64,000 nt of DNA, taken from positions 156,081-220,080 of the forward strand of contig JAPLVR010000006.1 in the NCBI GenBank assembly GCA_026397015.1, written 5' to 3'. The position numbers were made by a program, and so were the translations under genes. Under the pieces are notes generated by a model. The model was not told where the DNA came from. It made no database searches and saw only the letters and a program-made list of their open reading frames with translations. Below, in pieces: positions 18,355 through 28,111 of this stretch (position 1 is its first letter; the number at the start of each line of letters is the position of its first letter). This stretch comes from Candidatus Iainarchaeum sp. Its GTDB lineage: Archaea > Iainarchaeota > Iainarchaeia > Iainarchaeales > JAAZKV01.

Positions 18355-18883
18355 ATATCTGAATTTTTTTGTTTACATCAAAAGATCCCGGAACGTCCAA
18401 GGAAGCTGCGAGTTCCCACCTTATCGGACCGGGAGACTGGGAAAATGGCTGAAGGGCTTTCAAAACATTTATGACGCCGTTTTGTGGCACATTTCCCTGA
18501 TTAAGCGCGGGAGCGCTAATTTCAAACGAATACTCTGAAAAACCCGAATATTCCTTTTCTCCGTCAAGAACAGCCTTGAACTCATAAACAACAACATCCT
18601 TGATATCGTATTCCATTGAATACCTTCCCTGATTTCTGGAGGACTGTGAATTTATTCCAAAATCACGAGGCCCCATCGGGTCGAGTCCACTGCCGGCTCT
18701 TCTGTCTGTAACGGTCCTGACGACCTGCTGTTTTTGCGTTCCAGAAAGGGCCACTCTCAACTCGCGGGCCTTTTTCGGGGAATTCAATGTCAACAAAAGC
18801 TTTCCCGTTATCAATTCGCCGGAAGAATAATTCTGCTTCGGAAGTTGAATTTCAATTTTTCCTTCGCCAAACCCAAAAACCAT
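18344..18883 (-). CDS. Arrestin/Spo0M-like domain protein
   Basis: IEIQLPKQNYSSGELITGKLLLTLNSPKKARELRVALSG; start at internal Met. Confidence 0.55.
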   Translation of the reverse strand: MVFGFGEGKIEIQLPKQNYSSGELITGKLLLTLNSPKKARELRVALSGTQKQQVVRTVTDRRAGSGLDPMGPRDFGINSQSSRNQGRYSMEYDIKDVVVYEFKAVLDGEKEYSGFSEYSFEISAPALNQGNVPQNGVINVLKALQPFSQSPGPIRWELAASLDVPGSFDVNKKIQISIV

Positions 18884-18911
18884 CAAATTCCCCCTAAAAA
18901 AATAAATTTTG

Positions 18912-19874
18912 TTACCTGCTTCTTTTTTTTCCAAAATTTTTTGCCTTTCCAGCTTTTTTCCTAACGCGCCCGCGCCCAAGTTTTTTCGGGTAAAGGACCC
19001 TCCATGCAAGGATCCTCTTTATCCTAGTTGAAGAATCGTGATGCTTTACAACCTGCAAATAAATTTTTGAGATTGCAAACCAGTAGCCCACAATGAAAAC
19101 AGAAACGCCGAAAGCGGCTCCAATGTGCCTCGCCAACTCAAGGTCAGCACTAAGCGAAGAACCCAAAATCGCGTGAAGCCCGAAAAAAAGCAAAATTATA
19201 TTTGCAACGGCGCCCGCGAAAAATGAAGTGATCGCGCAAAGCACGAATAAGAACAGCAGCACGAACACGAGCGCAATAAAAATTTCTTTTTCCCTTTGAT
19301 GGGTGAGGCGCCACGACTCGAGAATTGCATCTTTAATTTTTATCCCTTTATTAATCAAAATAAGCGTCGGAAAAAGCAGCCTAATGGAACTATACAAGAC
19401 GCACAAAAAGTAAATAATTGAAAGGAAAATAAGAGAATACGCGAGAAGCTCCGACCGCACAACTGAGGCGGCGTAATTCGTAAGCAAAATCCCCATTAGG
19501 GAAAGAAGCTGAATAACCCTGTATCGCTTTTCAAGATTCCAAACAAGAAGATACCAAAGCTCTAAAATTTGAAGAAAAAAAACATCAACGATTTTGAAAA
19601 CCGAAATTTTTATTGATTGAAAGCCGGAGTTTTTAAGCGAAACCCTGATTAGGCAAACCATTCCCGCAAAGACAAGTGCCTGTGCAACGTAATAAATGTC
19701 GCTGAAAATCGCTTCGGCTTCATAAGAGAAATAAAACTGCCCCCAAAAAATTTCGACCATTCTTTCAAGGACGAAAATAAGCAGGAACATTATGAAAAAG
19801 AAAAGCAGGTACATTTTCGCTTTTCCATGGAGAACCCACTTGTATGTGGATTCAATAACCGCCTCGTAATCCAT
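18912..19874 (-). CDS. Polytopic membrane protein, uncharacterised
   Basis: Multiple hydrophobic segments. Confidence 0.6.
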   Translation of the reverse strand: MDYEAVIESTYKWVLHGKAKMYLLFFFIMFLLIFVLERMVEIFWGQFYFSYEAEAIFSDIYYVAQALVFAGMVCLIRVSLKNSGFQSIKISVFKIVDVFFLQILELWYLLVWNLEKRYRVIQLLSLMGILLTNYAASVVRSELLAYSLIFLSIIYFLCVLYSSIRLLFPTLILINKGIKIKDAILESWRLTHQREKEIFIALVFVLLFLFVLCAITSFFAGAVANIILLFFGLHAILGSSLSADLELARHIGAAFGVSVFIVGYWFAISKIYLQVVKHHDSSTRIKRILAWRVLYPKKLGRGRVRKKAGKAKNFGKKRSR

Positions 19875-19932
19875 GCTTAAATAACACTTTTCTTATTATT
19901 AAGAATTACCTTAAACCAAAATTGCAAAAAAT

Positions 19933-20568
19933 CTAGTGAAGGGCTTCATCCAAAAAAGGCTTTATTTGGGCAAAAACCTCCTCAATCGGGACATTCGCGT
20001 CAATCACCTTTATATTTTCCTCCGGAAGAAGCTTTGGTTGCCCCAAAAAAAGCCCCCTCAAATTTGAAATGAACCCAATGCTTCGAAATTTGTCGGATTC
20101 TTTTCTTTTTTCCGACTTTTCGGAATGCATGCGCCTATGGGCTTCTTTCGGATTAACGTCAAGAATCAGGGCTAAATCGGGCGCCAAAAAGTTTTTGTGT
20201 GCGGCAAAAACTTTGTTAAAATCTTTTCCCTGTGCTGTTTGGTAGGCAATGCTCGAATATTTGTAGCGGTCGCAAATCACGACAAAATTTTTTTCCAAAG
20301 AAGGTTTGATGATATTTTCAATATGCCACTTTCTGTCATCCACAAAAAGCTGGAATATTTCTTCGGCATAATCCGCCGAAGATTTCTGCTTTTTGAAATA
20401 TTCTCTCAATTTTAATCCGTGCGGGCCGCGCGTGGGCTCATCCGTTATGAGAATATTGTCATACTTTTTGCTTTTATCATAAATGTATTCGAAAGTTTTC
20501 TTCACCATGGTTCCTTTGCCGCAGCCTGAAATGCCGTCAAAAACAATAAAAGTCCCCTTCCTCATCAA
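19933..20568 (-). CDS. tmk: Thymidylate kinase (paralog 1)
   Basis: FIVFDGISGCGKGTMVKK, VICDRYKYSSIAYQ. Confidence 0.88.
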   Translation of the reverse strand: MMRKGTFIVFDGISGCGKGTMVKKTFEYIYDKSKKYDNILITDEPTRGPHGLKLREYFKKQKSSADYAEEIFQLFVDDRKWHIENIIKPSLEKNFVVICDRYKYSSIAYQTAQGKDFNKVFAAHKNFLAPDLALILDVNPKEAHRRMHSEKSEKRKESDKFRSIGFISNLRGLFLGQPKLLPEENIKVIDANVPIEEVFAQIKPFLDEALH

Positions 20569-20592
20569 ACCACTGCCAACGCAATATCCTCT

Positions 20593-21237
20593 TTATTTGT
20601 CCAAAACCCTTTTTACCCCTTTCCAAACCATTTCGTGAATTGCTTCAATTGAAAGAAGCTTTTCCTTTTCAACACAGGAAATTTTTTTCCAACCCAACTT
20701 TTCAGTATTGCGTTCGTACTCCCCGAAAATCGCGCGCTGAAAATTAGAATCCGATTCATGCTGGTCTTTTTTTTGATTTCTGCCATTCATTAATTTTTCA
20801 GCGATATTCGGCGGAACGGAAAGAACCAGCACCAAATCCGGTTTTGGCAATTTTTTACAAACAAAATTAATCCACTCCCGCAAAGAATCTTTTTCGTTTT
20901 CTTTTGCAAGCGCGACCTGATAAGTAAGGGTCGAGGTAAAATACCTGCTCATCAAAACGGTTTTTCCTTCAGAGAGCGCATTTTCAATCTGTTTTTTTGA
21001 TTCATAAAAATCGGCCATATAAAGCAGGGAGATGAATTCTGCCGGCAAATCCTCTTTTCTGCCAAATTTTCCTTCCAAGTAATCGTCGACAACCTTTCCG
21101 AAAGAAACTCCGTGCTTCGGAAAATGCATTTGAACAAGCCGGGCGCCTTCTTTTTGCAAATGTTCCGCAAGAAGATTTAGCTGAGTTGTTTTGCCGGAAG
21201 CATCCGTGCCTTCCAAAACAATTAATTTTCCTTTCAT
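20593..21237 (-). CDS. Thymidylate kinase-like (paralog 2)
   Basis: LIVLEGTDASGKTTQLNLLAEHL, LMSRYFTSTLTYQ (DRY changed to SRY). Confidence 0.85.
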   Translation of the reverse strand: MKGKLIVLEGTDASGKTTQLNLLAEHLQKEGARLVQMHFPKHGVSFGKVVDDYLEGKFGRKEDLPAEFISLLYMADFYESKKQIENALSEGKTVLMSRYFTSTLTYQVALAKENEKDSLREWINFVCKKLPKPDLVLVLSVPPNIAEKLMNGRNQKKDQHESDSNFQRAIFGEYERNTEKLGWKKISCVEKEKLLSIEAIHEMVWKGVKRVLDK

Positions 21238-21350
21238 CTGGAATCCAAAAAGCAGTGAAGCTCCATCCCCTTAAAAAACCATTTCTTGAATTTCACGCCC
21301 GAGAGACAAATTTAAAAAAGAAACCAAAGCTAATCTATCTGATGCAAGTC

Positions 21351-21451
21351 GACAGCTTCGCTGTCAAAGTGTCATTGCGAAGCAATGGCGCGTGTAATGC
21401 ATGATTCGGATGCATACACACCAAGAAAGTGCCATCGACGTACGATGGCAC
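21351..21451 (+). repeat. Hairpin array in the predicted tRNA-Gly(UCC) leader
   Basis: GACAGC-TTC-GCTGTC, CATTGC-GAA-GCAATG, GTGTAATGCAT..ATGCATACAC, GTGCCATCG-ACGTA-CGATGGCAC. Confidence 0.8.
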
Positions 21452-21472
21452 GCGTAACGCATATGCAATAGC

Positions 21473-21639
21473 GCGTCCGTGATGTAACGGTAGCATGAAA
21501 GCCTTCCATCGGCCTTTTTCAAAGGCCGGCGAAAAGCACTGTCTTCGCCTTCGGCTCGACAGAGCGTGCTTCGCAGGTTTTGATTTAAAAAAAGGATTGA
21601 AGAAAGCTTTCCGTTGGGGTTCAAATCCCCACGGGCGCA
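21473..21639 (+). tRNA. tRNA-Gly(UCC) with 96-nt intron (21509-21604)
   Basis: Exons GCGTCCGTGATGTAACGGTAGCATGAAAGCCTTCCA and AGCTTTCCGTTGGGGTTCAAATCCCCACGGGCGCA. Confidence 0.88.
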
Positions 21640-21696
21640 TATAATTGGAAATAATTGAACGACTGCCAAGACTTTATCAAAAGTCGCAACATTAAA

Positions 21697-22428
21697 TTAC
21701 AAGTCATACAAAAGTATTGTCTTTGTTTCAGGAATGTAAAACATATTGTGCGTCCCAATATCACAATATACCGGGAGCTTTGCAGATTCCACCGCTTTTT
21801 TAAGCTTCAACATTGCCATGAAAGCCGGCACGAATCTGATTTTGCTGTCGCGTAGTTGGACAACCTCACCTTTGTTAAAAAAATCAGTCACGAAATACAT
21901 CGACCCTCCGCCCCTACCATAAATTACATTGGGTTTTATTGTACGAATATTGATTTTCCCGATTCTGTGATTAATACTTTCCAATACCCCTTCCATTTGC
22001 AAATACGCATTTGCTGTCCTTTCCACATCCATTCCCGGAGGATATGTTTTGACAAAAAACTCTTTATTGCCCGCAGTTACTTTAAGAAGCATTTCATGCA
22101 TCGACCCAAGATCGGTGCCAGTGGCGCCGTGTTGAATTTTAATGCCCCTTTTTCGATCGGAAATTATTTCGCCTTTTTCCAGACGTTTTTTATTTTTTTC
22201 AATCAATCGGTATGTTGGTATCAGAATCCCTTTGTTTTTTCTAACAAAATCTTTCATTTCTGGGGAATATGCAAATAAATTTTTTTTGGGAAGTGCGTAC
22301 CGGCCCCTCTTTCGCGTTATTCTCAAATTGGTTTTATTCATTGCAACATTTGAGGCAACTACTTTTGGTGCAGTAACCAATGTTTTAAGCCGTTTTCTGA
22401 GCCATTTTTTAATCCCAGTAAATGCCAT
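21697..22428 (-). CDS. Uncharacterised protein, possible divergent kinase fold; paralog of 44923-45708
   Basis: FAYSPEMKDFVRKNKGILIPTYRLIE...KEFFVKTY...FVTDFFNKGEVVQL...CDIGTHNMFYIPETKTILLYDL, collinear with the second copy. Confidence 0.6.
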   Translation of the reverse strand: MAFTGIKKWLRKRLKTLVTAPKVVASNVAMNKTNLRITRKRGRYALPKKNLFAYSPEMKDFVRKNKGILIPTYRLIEKNKKRLEKGEIISDRKRGIKIQHGATGTDLGSMHEMLLKVTAGNKEFFVKTYPPGMDVERTANAYLQMEGVLESINHRIGKINIRTIKPNVIYGRGGGSMYFVTDFFNKGEVVQLRDSKIRFVPAFMAMLKLKKAVESAKLPVYCDIGTHNMFYIPETKTILLYDL

Positions 22429-22570
22429 GTAATAATTTATGGACTGGTTGCTTTTATTGTTTTCGTTTATGATGCAAACTGCATTAATGCACAAACCCAG
22501 AAACCAAAAGCCTAATAAACGCCCAAAGCCATACTTATTTCACAGTGCTGCAAATTGACATGGTGAAAAA

Positions 22571-23068
22571 ATGAGGCCCAAAATCATGAAACGCGTTTTA
22601 CGGACCAAACCTGAAGCGGCAAAACAGCCGACTCCGGGAAAATGGGCCGAATTTGAAAGGGCAAGCGAAATTGCGGAAAGACGGCTCATTGGAAAAATTG
22701 CGCTGAGCCGCGCGGGCATAAAGAAAATTCCGAAATGGGAACAGCTCATGGGTTCAATTCAAAAATTCGAAGCGAGCAGAAAAACAGCGGCGTCAAGGTA
22801 TTCGCGCGGGAAGCTAAAAGCCAGAAGCCTGGCGGATGCATATGCGAAAGAGCGGACCAAGTTTGAAAGGGATGTCTGCTCCGTTTTGGGAACGGAAAAG
22901 GGCAAAAAATTCCTCAGGCGATTTGACAAAATAAAAAAAGAAATGGAAAAAATAAAATGGGAAATTCACAAGAGCGAAATTAATGGATTCATTAAAGCGA
23001 CCGGAAGGAACCCCTATCCTGAAGCAAAAAAACGAAATAATAACCCTAATAAACCCCCGAAGCGCTAA
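22571..23068 (+). CDS. Hypothetical Lys/Arg-rich protein
   Basis: 165-aa ORF, first of a four-gene same-strand run. Confidence 0.5.
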   Translation: MRPKIMKRVLRTKPEAAKQPTPGKWAEFERASEIAERRLIGKIALSRAGIKKIPKWEQLMGSIQKFEASRKTAASRYSRGKLKARSLADAYAKERTKFERDVCSVLGTEKGKKFLRRFDKIKKEMEKIKWEIHKSEINGFIKATGRNPYPEAKKRNNNPNKPPKR

Positions 23069-23082
23069 TTTGTCTGATACTG

Positions 23083-24219
23083 ATGAGTTTGAAAGCGAGG
23101 GGGTTGGTGGATTACTTCAAAAACAAGCAGGCGCTTTCAAGAAGGCTTAACGCACTCGGACTGAACAAAAAAATTGTAAATACGAGAAAGAGAAGCGTTT
23201 CAAAAAAAGAGCTCATTCTTGAAAGAATTAAAAGGGCGCAGGCGGCAGGCAGACAAATGAGAAAAGGAACGATTACGCCAGAAGAGCTTTCAATAAGAAT
23301 CGGGGCGGAAGTGAAAGGCGCAAAAAAAAGCCAGATTCAAAAACATGGAATAAGGCTGCTTGGATATAAAGTGGGAACGGACCCGATTGAAAGAGTTGCG
23401 TTTGAAGAAAGATTTAGGCGGCTGAAAAGAGAAACCAAACTAAGCGACAGGCAGATAAGGCTCCTTCTTGGAAAAGAACGGATGTACGGAAGGCAGCTTA
23501 AAAGAAGCGACTTTCAAAAGGAGCACTGGCGGACTGTAAGGGAAGGAATAAATTTTGCAGTTAACCTAATGACACAGCACCTCCCGCCGGCTGAAAGGAA
23601 AAAAATAATTGAGCAGGCCAAAAAAAAGAAGCTTTATCTGCTTTCGGCGCGGGATTTTTTAACCGAAGCAACTTCCAAGGGGGTCCTGAGGGAATTAAAG
23701 ACCACGCTCGGAGAAATTAAGAACGAACATTTAACGGACACCATGCACACCCCGAGGTATGGAAAAATAAGTTTTTCACAGGATTGGCTAGGGTACATCA
23801 AATCCGATGAATACTATGAAAAAAAGGATATTTACAATGTGGTGCATGAAACCATGCACTGGCTGAACAACAAAATTGACATTAAGGATGTTCCGTTCGG
23901 AGAAGCAGCCGCGGTGGCATGGGGAATGGAAAAAGGAATTTGGAAATTCGACAAAAAAATCGGCGAGCCGACCAAAGAAACATTCGACCGCGTACCAAAA
24001 GAGGAACCTGACTGGAGCTACGATGCAGGAATAAAAATCGGGCAATGGGCATACACCAACATGGAAAAAAACTGGCCGAATTACCTCTATCTGCGCTCCG
24101 TCGGAAATTCGCATGAACACGCGATAAGAATAATTGGGAACGGAAAAATGAAAGAAGCGGTTGAAGCGGCCAGACAGAAATATTTGAAGAAGAAAAGAGA
24201 AGGAAAAATAAAAATTTGA
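23083..24219 (+). CDS. Predicted zincin-like metallopeptidase
   Basis: NVVHETMHWLNNKIDIKDVPFGEAAAVAWG (HExxH plus downstream Glu). Confidence 0.6.
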   Translation: MSLKARGLVDYFKNKQALSRRLNALGLNKKIVNTRKRSVSKKELILERIKRAQAAGRQMRKGTITPEELSIRIGAEVKGAKKSQIQKHGIRLLGYKVGTDPIERVAFEERFRRLKRETKLSDRQIRLLLGKERMYGRQLKRSDFQKEHWRTVREGINFAVNLMTQHLPPAERKKIIEQAKKKKLYLLSARDFLTEATSKGVLRELKTTLGEIKNEHLTDTMHTPRYGKISFSQDWLGYIKSDEYYEKKDIYNVVHETMHWLNNKIDIKDVPFGEAAAVAWGMEKGIWKFDKKIGEPTKETFDRVPKEEPDWSYDAGIKIGQWAYTNMEKNWPNYLYLRSVGNSHEHAIRIIGNGKMKEAVEAARQKYLKKKREGKIKI

Positions 24220-24241
24220 AAAAAACAATCTGGGCGGGAAA

Positions 24242-24853
24242 ATGGGTCCGAGAAAAGGCAAGCTGAAAATTTTGAAAGGAAAATTTGGCGGCAGGGGAGA
24301 GCCGCGCTATATCCTCGCCATTACAAGACCGGGGGAAATAGCCGAAGGGAGAGCGCTTGAGGAAAAAATCAGGAAAAGGCCGCTCTTTCAGAAAAAATTT
24401 CCCAGACAAATGTGGACGCCCGAAGTGGTTGAGGGCTGCATGAACCCCGGGCAGAAGCGATTGAATGAAATGTTTGCAAAGCTTTTCCCTTCAAAAAAAT
24501 TATGGAAAAGCATTGCAAAAGGACGCTGGTACCCGGACACCAATCAAATCGGCGAAGTAGAATGTTTTGCAACAATCCATGCTATGAAATCACTTCCCGG
24601 AATAACCGAAATGCAGCGAAAAAAAATAATCAAATTTGCAAATCTGCAAAAAAAAGAGCAGATGCTGCTGCCGATGCAAAAAGCCGCGGCAATACTCGAA
24701 ATGGAAATAGGGAAGGAATATTATAACGAATTGATGGCGAGGAGAAACGAGGTTGCAAATTGGATGCTTGACGTTATGCGAATCAAAGTATGGGAAATCG
24801 CAAAGGAAAAAGAGGTCTCGTACAGGCAGCCTTTGTTGGGCAGGGGATATTAA
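24242..24853 (+). CDS. Hypothetical basic protein
   Basis: 203-aa ORF in the four-gene run. Confidence 0.5.
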   Translation: MGPRKGKLKILKGKFGGRGEPRYILAITRPGEIAEGRALEEKIRKRPLFQKKFPRQMWTPEVVEGCMNPGQKRLNEMFAKLFPSKKLWKSIAKGRWYPDTNQIGEVECFATIHAMKSLPGITEMQRKKIIKFANLQKKEQMLLPMQKAAAILEMEIGKEYYNELMARRNEVANWMLDVMRIKVWEIAKEKEVSYRQPLLGRGY

Positions 24854-24924
24854 CAAAACAAAAAAGGCAGGCGGCTTTTTTCAGACAGGCAAGTATTATA
24901 AAGGATTGAAGCGGGAATATTTGT

Positions 24925-26268
24925 ATGGGCCCGAGAAGTAGAACCAATTTGCCAAATCTAAGGTTTTCAGGCGGGAGGAAGAGAAGCGTCCGCTGGATAA
25001 GAACCCCGATGTACAAAGCGTGGGCGAGAAAGGCGGGCGCGGCGGCAGAAAAAAGGGCACTTCAATCGCTCCCGAAAAGGATTCAAACATTGCCGGGAAC
25101 GAAGGGAATCGATGCCATAAGAACTGGAAAACCGATTTCTGCGGAAAAACTTTCTGAAATAAGAAGGATTGCTGTGAGCAAAGCGCTGACTCCGGAACAA
25201 CAGGTTGCAGGCGTGAAAAGAATCGTTTCGGAAATAGACCCGCGGGCGAAACTTGAACAATACAAATATGACCCGCGCGGCCACCTGACAAAAACTGTTT
25301 CGATAAAAGTCATATTTAAGGATGGAAAGTGGCACCTTTCAAGCGGAAAAATGGCGAACGCATATATTTACATTACAAAGGACGGAATAATAAAAATAAA
25401 TGCAAATGAACTTGAAAGAGAAATAAGAAAGAATTTCCATCCGGGAAATCCCGAAATGAACAACGGAAAAATACATTCCTCCTTCACCGCAGGTTCAAGC
25501 GGAAAAAAATGGGTTGTAAGAATACCTTATGTCGGGGAAAATAAAAGCAGGGCAATACAATCAATACTCTGGGATGACGTGCGAAGAGATGTGTTAAAAG
25601 CATCAAAAAAAGCAGGAATAAAACTCGACAAGCCTTACCATGAATGGAGCGAAGGCGAAAGAAAAAAATATTTTGACATACTTAAAAAGACAAAAAAGGA
25701 ATCTAGAAAAGGCGATAAGAAAGCGAGAAAAATACAAAGCGAGTGGCTGAATAAACAACAGGCATTCCAGAGCAAACTCATCAAGGAATCGGAGAGAATG
25801 GTCAGGAAACTGCAAAGAATGCAGAAACACCACTATGAGACGCGGATTCCAAAATACCCTTTACATGAAATACTCAGAATGGAAGAAGCGCTGAAGACTC
25901 TCAGAAACACAACCCTTGCGAATCCAAAAAGCGTTCCAGGGGCGGAAGCAAGAGGGTGGATCGACTGGACACTGCCGAAAATGAGAAGCCTGCGAAGGAA
26001 ACAAAGGGCGGCATATAAAATAGAAAAAAGAATCGAGAAGGCGAGAAAAATGATCAGTGCCGCTGAAAAGACGAAAAATCCGGCAAAGATTAAGGAGTAC
26101 AACGCAAAATTAGTAAGGGGGGTGAGGGTGCTAAACCGCATTTCAAGCGATTTAACAAAAGACACCAGACTGATACAGCAGGGAATAAACAACACCGCCC
26201 AATTTGTTTCCATGATAAAATACCGCGGCGGGGAAAGACAGAACGAAATAATTCAAAATAATCAATAA
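24925..26268 (+). CDS. Hypothetical Lys/Arg-rich protein
   Basis: 447-aa ORF; charged, helical C-terminus. Confidence 0.5.
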   Translation: MGPRSRTNLPNLRFSGGRKRSVRWIRTPMYKAWARKAGAAAEKRALQSLPKRIQTLPGTKGIDAIRTGKPISAEKLSEIRRIAVSKALTPEQQVAGVKRIVSEIDPRAKLEQYKYDPRGHLTKTVSIKVIFKDGKWHLSSGKMANAYIYITKDGIIKINANELEREIRKNFHPGNPEMNNGKIHSSFTAGSSGKKWVVRIPYVGENKSRAIQSILWDDVRRDVLKASKKAGIKLDKPYHEWSEGERKKYFDILKKTKKESRKGDKKARKIQSEWLNKQQAFQSKLIKESERMVRKLQRMQKHHYETRIPKYPLHEILRMEEALKTLRNTTLANPKSVPGAEARGWIDWTLPKMRSLRRKQRAAYKIEKRIEKARKMISAAEKTKNPAKIKEYNAKLVRGVRVLNRISSDLTKDTRLIQQGINNTAQFVSMIKYRGGERQNEIIQNNQ

Positions 26269-26312
26269 AAAAAGAAAAATAAAAAAAGAGCTTACTTTTT
26301 TTCTAAAAGACC

Positions 26313-27692
26313 TTATTCTTTTCTCCCTTTCAAAAGGTTTTTGAAGGAAATGTAGTCGTTTTCAATAATCTCAAAATTTTCCTTTTTCTCGGCAACTCCT
26401 TTCAAGCACGGGTGAAGAGCGGGCTTAATGTTCAAAAGCGCTTCAATTTCTTCCGGAAATTTCGAAGGGTGCGCCGTTTCAAGCGAAACCAATTTTTCCT
26501 CAACCTTGCCGCCGCTCTTTTCCAAAAAAACTTCCAGCCCTTTCCACGCAACAGCGCCATGAGGTTCCAAAAGAAGCATATGCTTGTTATAAGCATCAAT
26601 TATTGTTTTTTTGGTTTCGTTGTCTGAAACGGCGACTGAAAAAATTTCGCCGCGCATTTTTTCCAGGTCGGGAAGCTTAATTATTTTTCCGTTTTCATCC
26701 ATCTGACCGTTGTAAAAATCAATCAAGCGCGAAAGGTTGCTCGGATGCCCGACGTTCATTGCGTTGGAAACGCATTTCTTCGAAGGAACAATTTTTTTGT
26801 ATCTTCCCGTTTCCAAAAAAATCGGAAATTCGTCATTCTCATTGACAGCCGCAACAAATTTCTTAACTGGCAACCCCATCCTTTGCGCAATCAATCCGCC
26901 GCAGAGGTTTCCGAAATTGCCGCAGGGAACAGAAAAAATAATTTTTTCCCAAAAAGAATCGGCGACGCGCGAATAACTGTAAAAGTAATAAACCGACTGG
27001 GGGATTAATCTGCCGAGATTTATCGAATTTGCGGAGGAAAAATTATATTCGCACAAATCAGAATCCGCAAAGGCGCGCTTAACCATCGCCTGGCAATCAT
27101 CAAATTTTCCTTTTACAGCCAAAACGGAAATATTTTTTCCGAGGGTTGTCATCTGCCTCCTCTGATTTGAAGTAACTTCTTTTTCCGGGAAAAGAACAAT
27201 GACTTCGATATTTTCCAATCCGTAAAAAGCGTTTGCAACCGCGCTCCCGGTATCGCCGCTCGTTGCAACAAGAATTGTCAGCTTCTTTTCATCCGAACGC
27301 ATGAAATAATCCATGAGGCGTGCCATGGTACGCGCGGCAAAATCCTTGAAAGAAGCGGTTGGGCCGCCGTCGAGGCGCAGCACATATGTCCCGCTCCCGA
27401 CGCCCCTTACCTTTTCAATCGGCACACTAAAATTATATGTGTCTTCAACAATTTTCCTCAAATCTTTTTCCGGAATTTCCTTTCCGATAAATTTTGAGAA
27501 AATTGTAAAAGCGATTTCTGGATATTTCTTTTCTTTAAAGCCGAAAATTTCTTTCTGCGAAAGCCTCGGGATTACTTCGGGCATGAAAAGCCCCTTGTCT
27601 TCTGCGATGCCCTGCAACAGGACCTCCCTGAAAGAGGATTTTTGCGAAACGCCGTTGGTGCTGTAATACTTCATATTCTCTGACATATTCAA
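26313..27692 (-). CDS. thrC: Threonine synthase
   Basis: MKYYSTNGVSQKSSFREVLLQGIAEDKGLFMPE, GPTASFKDFAARTMARLMDY, VATSGDTGSAVANAF. Confidence 0.95.
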   Translation of the reverse strand: MNMSENMKYYSTNGVSQKSSFREVLLQGIAEDKGLFMPEVIPRLSQKEIFGFKEKKYPEIAFTIFSKFIGKEIPEKDLRKIVEDTYNFSVPIEKVRGVGSGTYVLRLDGGPTASFKDFAARTMARLMDYFMRSDEKKLTILVATSGDTGSAVANAFYGLENIEVIVLFPEKEVTSNQRRQMTTLGKNISVLAVKGKFDDCQAMVKRAFADSDLCEYNFSSANSINLGRLIPQSVYYFYSYSRVADSFWEKIIFSVPCGNFGNLCGGLIAQRMGLPVKKFVAAVNENDEFPIFLETGRYKKIVPSKKCVSNAMNVGHPSNLSRLIDFYNGQMDENGKIIKLPDLEKMRGEIFSVAVSDNETKKTIIDAYNKHMLLLEPHGAVAWKGLEVFLEKSGGKVEEKLVSLETAHPSKFPEEIEALLNIKPALHPCLKGVAEKKENFEIIENDYISFKNLLKGRKE

Positions 27693-27716
27693 GAAAAAAC
27701 AGATTTTTTAACCTGA

Positions 27717-28019
27717 TTGCAGCCAAAAGAAGTTATGGAAAAAAAATTGAAGCCGAACCAGAAACTGGCGCTGGAAAGGATTTACAGGCTTTTTGAGCTG
27801 GCTGAAGAGGACAACACAAAAAGAAAGGGCAAATACTCCAAACGCTACCTAAAATTAATGGTTGAAATCGGAAAAAAAGTTAATGTGCCGGTGCCAAAAG
27901 AACTGAAGAAAAAGTTCTGCAAAAAATGCTTTTCCTTAAATGTTGACGGAAGAGAAGAAAAACCATTTTTGATTGTGAAATGCGGGGAATGCGGATTTGA
28001 GAAAAAATTTTCGGCTTAA
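27717..28019 (+). CDS. rnp4: RNase P protein component 4 (Rpp21/Rpr2)
   Basis: KRYLKLMVEIGKKVNVPVPKELKKKFCKKC...VKCGECGFEK zinc ribbon; start may be 27735. Confidence 0.8.
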   Translation: MQPKEVMEKKLKPNQKLALERIYRLFELAEEDNTKRKGKYSKRYLKLMVEIGKKVNVPVPKELKKKFCKKCFSLNVDGREEKPFLIVKCGECGFEKKFSA

Positions 28020-28111
28020 ACCCATAAAATACGCGGCAATTCACAAAATGCAGGGTTTTTAATTTTGGAAAGGAATAAAAACTGCGGAAACGGATATTTA
28101 TACGTGAAAGA

